Numbered from the stretch's first letter, positions 8,162 through 16,536 are shown. The stretch is 41,191 nt of DNA from CAYSLA01 sp964431685 (GCA_964431685.1 CAYSLA010000011.1:1-41191), one strand, 5' to 3'. Numbers and translations: made by a program. Notes: generated by a model from the letters alone, not told the origin.

Positions 8162-8802
8162 ATAGAGACGGAAAGGGATTCTTTCTGACTCTGGAGGGAA
8201 TCGAGGGCGCCGGCAAGACCACGCTCGCGGCGCGGTTGGCTGACGCATTCACCCAGGCGGGTGAGCAGGTGCTTGTTACACGCGAACCTGGTGGCGATCG
8301 CATCGCGGATTCCATTAGGTCGCTGTTGTTGGACGTGGAAGCGGAGCTTGTGGACCGCGCTGAACTCCTGCTATTTGAGGCGGCTCGCGCGCAGAACGTC
8401 CGTAATGTTATCATGCCTGCACTTGATTCGGGATGCCTGGTTATCTGCGATAGATTTGCGGACTCAAGTGTTGCCTATCAAGGCTCTGGCCAGAATATCG
8501 ACCGTGAGTTCATAGATACCGCGAATACTTTCGCGACTTTTGGATTGGTGCCTGATCTTACACTGGTGCTCGATCTTCCGGTCGAGGTCGGTCTGGGCAG
8601 ACAGTCGGCCACTGACCGGATAGGATCGGTTGGCCGCGAGTTTCACCAACGGGTGCGTGAAGGATTTCTTGCCATAGCCGGTCAGGAGCCGGAAAGAGTG
8701 ACCGTCGTGGACGCTCTACTGCCTGCGGAATCGGTGGCGAGAATGGCGTTTGACCTAGTATGCGATAGAATAACGAAGATGCAAGGGAGGTACGCGACTT
8801 GA
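8158..8802 (+). CDS. tmk: Thymidylate kinase
   Basis: A 214-residue kinase that converts dTMP to dTDP. It shows the P-loop E-G-I-E-G-A-G-K-T-T, the dTMP-binding T-R-E-P-G-G, the D-R-F-A-D-S-S-V-A-Y-Q-G motif and a LID region near D-R-I-G-S-V-G-R-E-F. The GTG start overlaps the preceding TGA (GTGA). The stop overlaps the TTG start of darA (TTGA). The tmk-darA-holB order is that of Bacillus and relatives. Confidence 0.95.
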   Translation: MNRDGKGFFLTLEGIEGAGKTTLAARLADAFTQAGEQVLVTREPGGDRIADSIRSLLLDVEAELVDRAELLLFEAARAQNVRNVIMPALDSGCLVICDRFADSSVAYQGSGQNIDREFIDTANTFATFGLVPDLTLVLDLPVEVGLGRQSATDRIGSVGREFHQRVREGFLAIAGQEPERVTVVDALLPAESVARMAFDLVCDRITKMQGRYAT

Positions 8803-9128
8803 AGCTTGTTATCGCAATTGTCCACGAGAGGGACAAGCAGAAAATCGGAGATTCGTTGCTCCAGGCAGGGCTGCAGTTCACTGTGATTGCTACGACGGGT
8901 GGATTCCTGCGCGACGGCAACAGCACCATGCTTATCGGAACACCTCAAGAGCGGGTCGATGAGATCATGGAGCTCATTCGAGGTTGTTGTTCGATGCGAG
9001 AACAGTTTGTTGCACAGCCTCCGTTGGACATGGTTGGCACTGGCGGCATGCTGATGAACCCAATAAAGGTCAGCGTAGGCGGTGCCATCATGTTTGTCGT
9101 TGACGTGGAAAGATTCGAACGTGTCTGA
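8799..9128 (+). CDS. darA: Cyclic-di-AMP receptor (DarA/PstA family, YaaQ-like)
   Basis: A 109-residue PII-like protein. The family binds c-di-AMP as a trimer and is thought to relay it to unknown partners. Visible are the start K-L-V-I-A-I-V-H-E-R-D, the T-T-G-G-F-L-R-D-G-N loop, the T-M-L-I-G strand and the C-terminal V-G-G-A-I-M-F-V-V-D-V-E-R-F-E-R-V, all characteristic. The start is TTG 8799, supported by a strong AGGGAGG ribosome site at 8784-8790, 8 nt upstream. It overlaps tmk by 4 bp and holB by 8 bp. Its presence implies that the organism makes c-di-AMP, although no cyclase is in the window. Confidence 0.93.
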   Translation: MKLVIAIVHERDKQKIGDSLLQAGLQFTVIATTGGFLRDGNSTMLIGTPQERVDEIMELIRGCCSMREQFVAQPPLDMVGTGGMLMNPIKVSVGGAIMFVVDVERFERV

Positions 9129-10269
9129 ACCCGCGGGATTCGACCGGATAATCGGAAACGCGCTTGCCAGACGCATTCTCGGCAAGGCGGCTCGCGGTCA
9201 GTGCCCGGCACATTCATACCTCTTCATCGGCAGCGAGGGAGTTGGAAAGCTAACCACGGCCATACAGTTTGCCAAGGCTCTCAACTGCCAGGAGCCAATC
9301 GACTCCGGTGCCTGTGAGGTTTGTGCTACGTGCAGACGCATAGAACACCAGACAACCACTGACCTGGTCGTCTACGCTCCGGAAAAGAACAAGACAGTCA
9401 TTAGCATTGAGCAGATGCAGCGGATGCGGGAGTTTTCTCAGCTCAGGCCCACCACTATGCGGTGGAAAGTAATGATTCTGGAAAGGGCTGACGCGCTCGG
9501 GGACGAAGCGGCGAATTGCATTCTGAAACTGCTCGAGGACGCACCTGAGTATCTGGTGGTGATCCAGGCTATCACCAATCCGGCAAGTGTGCTTGCTACC
9601 ATACGCTCGAGAAGCCAGGTGGTCAGGTTTTATCCGCCAGGCTACGATGAGCTATCAGAGAGGCTTGCAGACTGCTACGGTGTGGAGCCGGAGAAGGCGC
9701 GTTTCCTCTCCAGATTTGCCCTGGGGTGTCCGGGAAAGGCAGTCACCTATTCGAGCGACGAGTCATTCCTTGAGGACAGGGATGAGATAATCGAGTTCAG
9801 CGGTCAACTCCTGGGGGCCGACAGATGGGCTCTCTTGGCCACTGCCGCTTCGTTGAGAACCTCCGGCTCTGGCAAGTCGACTGGGGCACAAGAAGATATC
9901 GGAGCGGAGGACGCGGATTCCGAATCCGATGCCGACAACGATGCAGGAGAAGGGCAATCACCGGCCGAAACCAGGAAAAGTGCTGGAAGATCGCAGCGCG
10001 AAACAGCAATGCACCGCCTTGCTCTTACCATATCGTGGTTCAGGGATCTGTTGGCGGTGAGAATAGGCGGTGACAACGCTACATTGATCAACTTGGACAG
10101 GCGTGACCAGGCTGCAACGCAGTCAGCGATGGCTCGGTCTGCTGAGTCACTGCTGCGGGCTCTTGACGTGCTCGTCAGCGCTCGGAGCGCCATTGCTTCC
10201 AACGCGAATTCTCAGATAGTAACTGAGTCGCTCGTACTTCAGCTCGCCTCAATCGTGAGGCAAAACTAG
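9121..10269 (+). CDS. holB: DNA polymerase III clamp-loader delta' subunit
   Basis: A 382-residue AAA+ clamp-loader subunit that loads the beta sliding clamp onto DNA. Seen are F-D-R-I-I-G-N-A-L-A-R-R, H-S-Y-L-F-I-G-S-E-G-V-G-K (P-loop region), a zinc module C-E-V-C-A-T-C, and D-A-L-G-D-E-A-A-N-C-I-L-K-L-L-E-D-A-P. The arginine-finger region reads I-R-S-R-S-Q instead of the usual S-R-C. Start GTG 9121 is preferred: GGAAAG sits at good distance and it gives the normal N-terminus. Between the AAA+ part and the C-terminal helical domain there is a roughly 40-residue acidic, Ser/Gly-rich insert (encoded about 9860-10000), likely a flexible linker. Confidence 0.92.
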   Translation: MSEPAGFDRIIGNALARRILGKAARGQCPAHSYLFIGSEGVGKLTTAIQFAKALNCQEPIDSGACEVCATCRRIEHQTTTDLVVYAPEKNKTVISIEQMQRMREFSQLRPTTMRWKVMILERADALGDEAANCILKLLEDAPEYLVVIQAITNPASVLATIRSRSQVVRFYPPGYDELSERLADCYGVEPEKARFLSRFALGCPGKAVTYSSDESFLEDRDEIIEFSGQLLGADRWALLATAASLRTSGSGKSTGAQEDIGAEDADSESDADNDAGEGQSPAETRKSAGRSQRETAMHRLALTISWFRDLLAVRIGGDNATLINLDRRDQAATQSAMARSAESLLRALDVLVSARSAIASNANSQIVTESLVLQLASIVRQN

Positions 10270-10298
10270 ATCTATGGTCAAGGATAGGAGAGTTTGAT

Positions 10299-11137
10299 AT
10301 GGCACGTGTTTACAACTTCAATGCCGGGCCGGCTGCGCTTCCACTGCCGGTGCTGGAGAAGGCTCAGGCTGAGATGCTGGAATTTGGCTCCAGTGGGATG
10401 TCGGTCATGGAGCTTTCACATCGCTCCAAGGATTTTGCTGGCATAATCGAGGCAGCCGAGGCCAATGTCAGAGAACTGATGGGCGCAGGTGACGACTACG
10501 CAGTGCTGTTCCTGCAAGGTGGAGCCAGCCTGCAGTTCGCTATGATTCCTGCCAATCTACGTCGCGATGGCAAGTCGGCCGACTACGTCGACACCGGCAG
10601 TTGGGCAGGCAAGGCGATCAAAGAGGCCAAAGTGACCGGGGCGGTTAATGTAGCGTGGTCCGGCAAGGACGAATCGTACATGCGTGCTCCCGCGCAGTCC
10701 GACCTCAAGCTGTCCGATGACGCCGAATATGTTCACATCTGTTCGAACGAGACGATCGGCGGCATTCGTTTCCCAGAATTCCCCAAGACGAAAGCTCCAT
10801 TGGTGGCGGACATGTCCAGCGAGATAATGTCACGCGAGGTCGATGTCTCCAAGTTCGGAATGATCTACGCGGGCGCGCAGAAGAACATCGGTCCGTCCGG
10901 TCTGGCGCTGGTCATCATTCGCAAGGAACTGATTGAGCGCTGTCCCGACACTGTGAACGTCATAATGCGTTACAAGACACAGGCTGACGACGGAAGTCTG
11001 TATAACACTCCCAACACCTGGGGCATCTATATACTCAAACTGGTTACGGACTGGGTCAAGAGCCTTGGAGGAATAGCGGCCATCCAGAAGATCAACGAGG
11101 ACAAAGCCCAGACACTCTACGGCCAACTTGATTCGTC
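10299..11137 (+). CDS. serC: Phosphoserine aminotransferase, C-terminus lost in gap
   Basis: A PLP enzyme converting 3-phosphohydroxypyruvate to phosphoserine in serine (and PLP) synthesis. Residues Y-N-F-N-A-G-P-A-A-L-P at the start, M-S-V-M-E-L-S-H-R-S, F-L-Q-G-G-A-S-L-Q-F and the PLP lysine K195 in A-G-A-Q-K-N-I-G-P-S-G are all diagnostic. AGGAG at 10286-10290 fits ATG 10299. Only 279 residues are present; the family has about 360, so some 80 residues are missing in the N-run. It lies 29 bp after holB on the same strand. Confidence 0.95.
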
Positions 11138-11237
11138 NNNNNNNNNNNNNNNNNNNNNNNNNNNNNNNNNNNNNNNNNNNNNNNNNNNNNNNNNNNNNNN
11201 NNNNNNNNNNNNNNNNNNNNNNNNNNNNNNNNNNNNN
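11138..11237. other. Assembly gap (100 N)
   Basis: Exactly 100 N between two convergent, truncated genes (serC and the (alpha/alpha)6-like protein). Both lose their 3' ends, so the true gap must be several hundred bases unless a misjoin is present. Confidence 0.99.
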
Positions 11238-12205
11238 CCCTGGTTGTAGTTGGCCCCTTCCGAGCTGAGCGCATCAAAACACCCGCCAGTCACCGGGTCA
11301 TACAGCCATTCACCAACCGAGTTTCGCCCGAAGAACCAGTCGAATGAAATCTTGGCGAGACGCAGGTACTTCGCGTCGGCGGTGGCATCAAACGCGGCGA
11401 GATATGACAGCGTATGGGCCATGGGATCAACTGGCTGTTGGTCGTAGAAAGCCCTTTCCTCTCCGCGCATATACCAGCCGTTGCACCCTATTGGATAGAG
11501 AACATCATCCAATACGCATACACTGGTCAGGAATTCCAGAGATTCGGCCGCAACTTTCAGATACCTCTCCGAGCCACTGATCTGATGCGCCATAAACAGC
11601 GACCTCGGCATGATTCCATTGGAGTAGGTCATTACTGGCTCGAACCAGCGCCAGTCATCATCTGACGCAAAGTCATAGAGCTCGCACATAAGATCAGCGG
11701 CGCTCTCAAGAACCTGTCTTACCGCCTGGCTGTCCGGTTCCTGCTTGAGATAGTAATAGCAGCCCATGCACATATACCCTCTGGCCCTGAGGCTGCGGGT
11801 AAACGGAACCCACCTCAGCGCTCGGTCAAAGAGCTGCTTGGCTACTTTCTTTACGTTCGGATGCAGGTCTGCCGCCAGAGCGTATCCGCACGCCCACAGC
11901 ACCCTTCCCAGACAATCATCACTAGCCTGATCATCCAGCCACACCTGATCAAACGACATGAAGTTGTGGAAGTGTCCGGAGGGAGTCTGAGCGTAGTGCA
12001 GAAAGCTCAGATATGTGCTCACCACCCGCAGAACCTGGCGCGAACCAGTGCGCTCATACTCCATTATGGCGGCTATCAGGGCTCTCGCATTGTCGTCTGT
12101 GGTATAGCCGGTGCGCCGATTGGGTATGGAAAAAATGGCGTGCTGGATCACTCCAGTCGAGTCGGTGAGTGTCTCGAGATGCTCAAAAACGATTGGAGGG
12201 TAAAT
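11238..12205 (-). CDS. (alpha/alpha)6-barrel glycosidase-like protein, C-terminus lost in gap
   Basis: An all-helical protein of repeated hairpins containing G-Y-T-T-D-D-N-A-R-A-L, G-R-V-L-W-A-C-G-Y-A, W-R-W-F-E-P-V-M-T-Y-S-N-G and G-W-Y, which resemble six-hairpin glycosidases and epimerases. I recognise it as a family found next to, or fused to, GT4 glycosyltransferases, with no established activity. The first normal start is GTG 12151, but the conserved-looking frame continues upstream (P-P-I-V-F-E-H-L-E-T-L-T-D-S-T-G) past the stop of the glycosyltransferase with no ATG, GTG or TTG. An ATT at 12205, seven nucleotides after AGGAG (12217-12213), is my best guess for the start. It ends in the N-run. 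Confidence 0.6.
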
Positions 12206-12207
12206 GA

Positions 12208-13494
12208 CTATGCTCCTGTCTCTTGCCCGCGCCGCAGGAGAATTCTCCTGAACAGCTCCAGATTGTCGATTGCTACGTTAAACCACGCAGCCCTTCTTCC
12301 GTAGGCGTACGCGTTATTCTCCAGTTCAGTCCGAAGCGCAGGGTCATCAAGCACTCTGCAGACAGCACCCGCGATAGCCTCCGGATCGCCAAATTCGACA
12401 AGCAGACCCCTGTTGTCTCCCAACACCTCTTCCGCATAAAGGTATGCCGTGCTGACAATGGCCCTTCCGCAGCCGAGAGCATACGCGAGCGTACCGCTGG
12501 TGATCTGGTCCTTGCTGAGATACGGCGTGATATAGACATCGGTCGCGCAGAGGTATCTCACCAGCTCATTTAGAGAAAGGAAACGGTTGTTGAAGCGTAC
12601 GTGATTCTCAAGGCCAAGGTTGGCAACCAGATCGTTGAGGGAGTTGCGGTATGATTCGCCTTCGTGCTTCCGCACTCCGGGATGAGTCTCGCCCAGCACC
12701 AGATATATGGTCTTTGGGTGTCTCTTCAATATCATTGGCATCGCCTTAATGGCGTTCTCGATGCCCTTACCGCGGCTGATTAGTCCGAACGTCGACATTA
12801 TAGGGATGTCTGCACCTACTCCAAGAGCCCGTTTGACGCTGGAGGCCGAGACACGGTGAACGTTGGGCACTCCGTGAGGTATGACGGCCACTTTCTTGGG
12901 GTCGATACCATAAACGTCCACCAGTATCTGTTTGCCTGTCTTTATCATGACAATCATGGCGTCGCACATCCTGCCCAGTTCCTGGATGATGCGCTTCTGG
13001 TTTGGGCTGGGATGCTGCAGTACCGTGTGACAGGTTACAACCGAAGGCTTCTGGAGAGCTGCGACCAAATCCAGAACATACTCGCCGTCATCTCCGCCAA
13101 AGATCCCATACTCGTGCTGAATGCTCACAATATCCACGGCCGATCCGTTGACGTAGTCGGCAGCATCGAGATAACTCTGCCTCTGCTCTTTGACGATCTG
13201 ACAGCGCACAGTTCTGTCATAGGGCTCAATTTCGTTATCCCGCTTGACCGCTATTACCGTGGGTTTGGAGAACGGTGAGTACTTGGCAACGGATTGAAGA
13301 ACGTCCCTGGTGAATGTGGCTATTCCGCACTCAGTCGGCGGATAGGTGGCAACGTAGGCAGGCTCGATCTTGTTCATCGATTCCTGGAGAGATCTAAACA
13401 GTCTGAGGTCTTCGCTCTTGATCCATCTTACTTCGTCTCGCAGCGCCAGTTCTTCAGGAAGGGAGGCGTCTACGGTCTTCTGCTCGTCAGCCAT
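12208..13494 (-). CDS. Family 4 (GT-B) glycosyltransferase
   Basis: A 428-residue GT-B glycosyltransferase. The N-terminal acceptor domain has Y-P-P-T-E-C-G-I-A-T-F-T-R-D and I-Q-H-E-Y-G-I-F-G-G. The donor domain has V-I-P-H-G-V-P, T-F-G-L-I-S-R-G-K-G-I-E, Y-I-T-P-Y-L-S-K-D-Q-I-T-S-G-T-L-A-Y-A and a GT4-type acidic region near Y-A-E-E-V-L-G-D-N-R-G. The sugar donor cannot be told from sequence. AAGGAGC lies just ahead of ATG 13494. It begins 19 bp after the STAS gene and its stop overlaps the next gene in the -1 frame. Likely work is envelope or storage glycan synthesis at the cytoplasmic face. Confidence 0.85.
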   Translation of the reverse strand: MADEQKTVDASLPEELALRDEVRWIKSEDLRLFRSLQESMNKIEPAYVATYPPTECGIATFTRDVLQSVAKYSPFSKPTVIAVKRDNEIEPYDRTVRCQIVKEQRQSYLDAADYVNGSAVDIVSIQHEYGIFGGDDGEYVLDLVAALQKPSVVTCHTVLQHPSPNQKRIIQELGRMCDAMIVMIKTGKQILVDVYGIDPKKVAVIPHGVPNVHRVSASSVKRALGVGADIPIMSTFGLISRGKGIENAIKAMPMILKRHPKTIYLVLGETHPGVRKHEGESYRNSLNDLVANLGLENHVRFNNRFLSLNELVRYLCATDVYITPYLSKDQITSGTLAYALGCGRAIVSTAYLYAEEVLGDNRGLLVEFGDPEAIAGAVCRVLDDPALRTELENNAYAYGRRAAWFNVAIDNLELFRRILLRRGQETGA

Positions 13495-13513
13495 ATATCT
13501 ATGAGCTCCTTGT

Positions 13514-13873
13514 TCAGGCGCCGGTATCGTCTGTCCGCTCTACCGCGTCTTTCTCATTATCGTATATCGGAAAGACTCTCTCCAGACCGGTAATCTCAAA
13601 TACCTTCAAAATCTGGGGTCTGTCGCACACTATCGAAATCCGCCCATCCTTTTCTCTTATGCGCTTCAGTCCACCTACCAGAGCGCCCAGCCCGGAGCTG
13701 TCAATGTACTGCACGTTAGTCATGCTGACGACCAGATTCCGTGCGCCATCCTCGATCACACTGACCATCATTTCTCGGAACCGGCCGGACGTGTAGGCAT
13801 CCACCTCGCCGACCAGATCGATAATAGAAGCCCCGGAGTAGCTTCGCACCTTGATCTCCAGATCCATTTCCAT
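13514..13873 (-). CDS. STAS-domain anti-sigma factor antagonist
   Basis: A 119-residue single STAS domain protein of the SpoIIAA/RsbV type. It has the core V-R-S-Y-S-G-A-S-I-I-D-L-V-G-E-V-D-A-Y-T, and the phosphorylation-site helix Y-I-D-S-S-G-L-G-A-L-V-G in which the second Ser is the usual target of an anti-sigma kinase. ATG 13873 is chosen because AGGAGGAGT lies 10 nt upstream on this strand; upstream in-frame starts would add non-STAS sequence. No anti-sigma kinase or phosphatase is nearby. It heads an apparent operon with the GT4 and the glycosidase-like gene, so it may control that pathway or simply be co-transcribed. Confidence 0.88.
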   Translation of the reverse strand: MEMDLEIKVRSYSGASIIDLVGEVDAYTSGRFREMMVSVIEDGARNLVVSMTNVQYIDSSGLGALVGGLKRIREKDGRISIVCDRPQILKVFEITGLERVFPIYDNEKDAVERTDDTGA

Positions 13874-13901
13874 AAAAGTACCACTCCTCCTGAGACAACT
13901 G

Positions 13902-13931
13902 ATGCTATTCATCACAGGTATGCAGAGACAA
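13902..13931 (-). promoter_or_regulatory. Possible promoter of the STAS-GT4 operon
   Basis: On the minus strand TTGTCT (13931-13926) and TAGCAT (13907-13902) are separated by 18 bp, each matching four of six consensus bases. It lies about 30 bp upstream of the STAS start. Weak by sequence alone, supported by position. Confidence 0.35.
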
Positions 13932-14000
13932 TTCCAATGCACCCACAACTCCTGTGTCCCACGTATGATATCACTTCGGCCCCGAAACGGCAAATTCTGA

Positions 14001-14029
14001 ACCTGCCTTCAGCCCAATTGCAGGCAGGT
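14001..14029. other. Hairpin in the leader of the phosphorylase gene
   Basis: ACCTGCCT (14001-14008) and AGGCAGGT (14022-14029) form a perfect 8-bp inverted repeat with a 13-nt loop, 45 bp ahead of ATG 14075 in the divergent intergenic region. It could be an operator or a structured leader. No known riboswitch was recognised. Confidence 0.4.
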
Positions 14030-14074
14030 AAGTTGGACACCAATGGTGTATTAAGAACAGGAGGGAACGAGAAG

Positions 14075-14890
14075 ATGTCCGATATCGCAATCATTGGTGG
14101 AACAGGGCTGGACGAGTCCGGAGTATTCACATCCGGCGACAAGGCCCTACTGCAGTCACCATTCGGTGACGTGGAGTCCGCTCGTGTGACTCTCGGGGCT
14201 ACTACGGTAGCCTTTGTCCCACGCCACGGCTTCAGCCACACCGTCTTACCCAATAGAGTGAACTACAAGGCGATCATCGCCTCACTCGCGCTTGCTGGGG
14301 TGAGCAGAGTATATGGTGTTTGCGCTGTAGGCTCCCTCCGGCCCGAAGTTCCGCCAGGCAGCGCTGTTGTTCTGACGGACTTCCTCGACTTCACGCGAGG
14401 CCGCCAACGTTCATTCTATGACGGTGAAGAGTCGGCCGTAGTTCATACTGACTTTACGCATCCGTACTGCCCAGCGCTCTCGTCCGCGATCGTGAACGCT
14501 CAAGTCAATGCTGCCGACCTGATGGATCACAGCGCGGTGTATGCGGCGGTGGACGGACCGCGCTACGAGACACCCGCGGAGATTCGTATGTACTCCTCGC
14601 TTGGTGCGACCGTCGTCGGGATGACTAATGTTCCTGAGGCAGTGCTGGCGCGAGAGGCCGGATTGTGCTACGCAGGACTCGCCGTAGTGAGCAACTTCGC
14701 CACCGGAGTCTCTTCCGAGCCCCCGGATCACGACAGTGTCCGGGCGACCACACAGCGTGCTATGCCCTTGATCGAAGCATTGTTGACGCGAGCCGCGGAG
14801 GCCGCGGGAGACCCCAGGGAGTGTCACTGCAGTCACAACTCCAGACATTTCCGTCAGCTCTTAGAGACTCTGATGGGTGATTCGGCATGA
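14075..14890 (+). CDS. S-methyl-5'-thioadenosine / purine nucleoside phosphorylase (PNP-MTAP family)
   Basis: A 271-residue phosphorylase cleaving MTA or a related purine nucleoside with phosphate, as in methionine salvage. It starts I-A-I-I-G-G-T-G-L, with V-P-R-H-G-F-S-H-T-V-L-P-N-R-V-N-Y-K, D-F-L-D-F-T-R-G-R, D-G-P-R-Y-E-T-P-A-E-I-R and G-M-T-N-V-P-E-A-V-L-A-R-E. AGGAGGG at 14059-14065 supports ATG 14075 over an in-frame upstream start. The exact substrate (MTA, methylthioinosine or inosine) is not decided by what I can see. The stop overlaps the folP ATG (ATGA). Confidence 0.87.
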   Translation: MSDIAIIGGTGLDESGVFTSGDKALLQSPFGDVESARVTLGATTVAFVPRHGFSHTVLPNRVNYKAIIASLALAGVSRVYGVCAVGSLRPEVPPGSAVVLTDFLDFTRGRQRSFYDGEESAVVHTDFTHPYCPALSSAIVNAQVNAADLMDHSAVYAAVDGPRYETPAEIRMYSSLGATVVGMTNVPEAVLAREAGLCYAGLAVVSNFATGVSSEPPDHDSVRATTQRAMPLIEALLTRAAEAAGDPRECHCSHNSRHFRQLLETLMGDSA

Positions 14891-15777
14891 TACGACATGG
14901 ACATCCATCACAGTTCATACTGCCAGCCCCAGAGGAGATAGCACATGAGGCGGTTGCCCTTATGTATCAACGCCTTGCCGAACGTACCCTCGTGATGGGC
15001 ATTCTCAACGTAACCCCGGATTCCTTCTCTGACGGCGGACTCTATGATGGTCCGCAAGCTGCCGCTCAGAGGGCTTTGGAGATGGTGGGTGACGGCGCGG
15101 ACATAATCGACATTGGTGGAGAGTCTACCCGACCCGGCGCAGAGGAGATCAGCACAGATCAAGAGATCGACCGGATAGGCCCCGTTATCGAGCATCTGTC
15201 GGGGCGCATCGATGTACCGATTTCGGTCGACACAACGAAGGCGCGAGTCGCAGTTGCGGCCCTTGAGATGGGAGCCTCCATCATCAACGATATCAGTGGA
15301 GCAGCATTCGACCCTGAGATGGCCAGTGTTGTCGCCCAGCACCGCTGCCCGGTAGTGCTCATGCACATAAAGGGCACGCCCCGAACTATGCAGCAGTCGC
15401 CGACCTATGTGGACCTGATGGGGGAGATCAAGGAGTATCTGGCCAAGAGGATAAGTGTCCTTACTGCCGCGGGCGTAGATGAACGGCTGATAATTCTCGA
15501 CCCCGGATTCGGCTTTGGCAAGACGGTGCATCAGAACCTCGAGATGATAGCACGACTCCACGAACTGTGTGAGATTGGCAGGCCAGTACTAATCGGCACC
15601 TCGCGCAAGTCCACGATTGGGAAGGTTCTGGGGGATCTGCCCGTTGATGAGCGCGTCGAGGGAACGGCGGCTACTGTCGCGCTCTCCATCGCCCAGGGCG
15701 CTTCGATAGTGCGAGTCCACGACGTGAAGGCGATGTCGAGAGTCAGCCGGATGACCGACGCGATAGTTCGGCTATGA
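14887..15777 (+). CDS. folP: Dihydropteroate synthase
   Basis: A 296-residue TIM-barrel enzyme joining p-aminobenzoate to the pterin in folate synthesis. All signatures are present: G-I-L-N-V-T-P-D-S-F-S-D-G-G, D-I-G-G-E-S-T-R-P-G-A, D-P-G-F-G-F-G-K-T and G-T-S-R-K-S. The first 30 residues before the barrel are longer than usual. The start overlaps the phosphorylase stop by 4 bp. Its 3' end overlaps by 6 bp with the convergent membrane-protein gene. Confidence 0.95.
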   Translation: MIRHGHPSQFILPAPEEIAHEAVALMYQRLAERTLVMGILNVTPDSFSDGGLYDGPQAAAQRALEMVGDGADIIDIGGESTRPGAEEISTDQEIDRIGPVIEHLSGRIDVPISVDTTKARVAVAALEMGASIINDISGAAFDPEMASVVAQHRCPVVLMHIKGTPRTMQQSPTYVDLMGEIKEYLAKRISVLTAAGVDERLIILDPGFGFGKTVHQNLEMIARLHELCEIGRPVLIGTSRKSTIGKVLGDLPVDERVEGTAATVALSIAQGASIVRVHDVKAMSRVSRMTDAIVRL

Positions 15778-16533
15778 CTGTGTGCCCGCCCTCCGCCTTG
15801 CGCCGACTATCCTGACTGCGGCAAAGACGCAGGCGGCTGCCCCTACCGCGATCATAATGGGTCTTGAAATGTCACCGTGCCATGCATCCACAACGTAGGG
15901 CCGCCAATCGGTGAGCAGGTAGTTAAAACGTCCAATGAACAGGGTCAGTCGGCCCATTACCGTGGCTCCGAATATGGCGCCAAACGCTATCATCAGAAAC
16001 CATCGGCCCAGTCTCGATACCTTCTGGATTGCCTGGCTCTTGTGGTCAAAGCTGAAGAAGAAATACGCCATCGAGCACAACAACACCACGTAGAACACCA
16101 GAACGTTCATCGTAGCCCACAAGTTCATACCGGGTTTGGCTATCGGTTTCATTGATGCACCCAGTTGAGGGAAATAGATCTCGTAGAACTCGCGGAAGAT
16201 CCCACCGGCAGCCAATCCCATGAACAGGCCGAAGATGATCCGGCTGATCCACATGTGTTTGCGGCTGTATACGAAGTAGAACATGCTTCCGGCAACCGCG
16301 GCGAACGCCCACTGCCATATCCCCTGCCCAACCATCGGCTTCCACCACTTGGGGTACAAAACCTGAGACCATGTAATGTAGACACCCAGCCCAGATGCCA
16401 ACCCGATGAATACGTGTTCAAAGAACCGGTAGAACTTGTTCTCGCCGTAAAGAACCGAGTATACGGCGAACGTACACAGTGCCCCGCACCATGCCGTTAT
16501 AGCAGCCCCATACTTGCTCAGTAATGCTTCCAC
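15772..16533 (-). CDS. Membrane protein of unknown function, 7 TM (last gene of six-gene operon)
   Basis: A 253-residue hydrophobic protein with about seven predicted membrane segments (roughly residues 9-28, 37-56, 73-90, 97-114, 138-163, 182-204, 227-246). Short basic and aromatic loops include Y-P-K-W-W-K-P and F-N-Y-L-L-T-D-W-R-P-Y. I do not recognise a characterised family. It has a GTG start 3 bp after the stop of the preceding gene, so it is tightly coupled to it. The gene runs into folP from the opposite strand with a 6-bp overlap. Likely a subunit of an inner-membrane complex with its operon partners (inference from packing). Confidence 0.75.
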   Translation of the reverse strand: MEALLSKYGAAITAWCGALCTFAVYSVLYGENKFYRFFEHVFIGLASGLGVYITWSQVLYPKWWKPMVGQGIWQWAFAAVAGSMFYFVYSRKHMWISRIIFGLFMGLAAGGIFREFYEIYFPQLGASMKPIAKPGMNLWATMNVLVFYVVLLCSMAYFFFSFDHKSQAIQKVSRLGRWFLMIAFGAIFGATVMGRLTLFIGRFNYLLTDWRPYVVDAWHGDISRPIMIAVGAAACVFAAVRIVGARRRAGTQS

Positions 16534-16536
16534 AGT

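Noticed and set aside
12208..12290. Programmed -1 frameshift joining the GT4 and the glycosidase-like gene
   Set aside because: No slippery heptamer is present in the overlap; an unusual start or a sequencing indel explains it better.
13937..14074. N-terminal extension of the phosphorylase from an upstream in-frame start
   Set aside because: AGGAGGG stands ahead of ATG 14075 and the family begins right after it; the extension shows no conserved-looking sequence.
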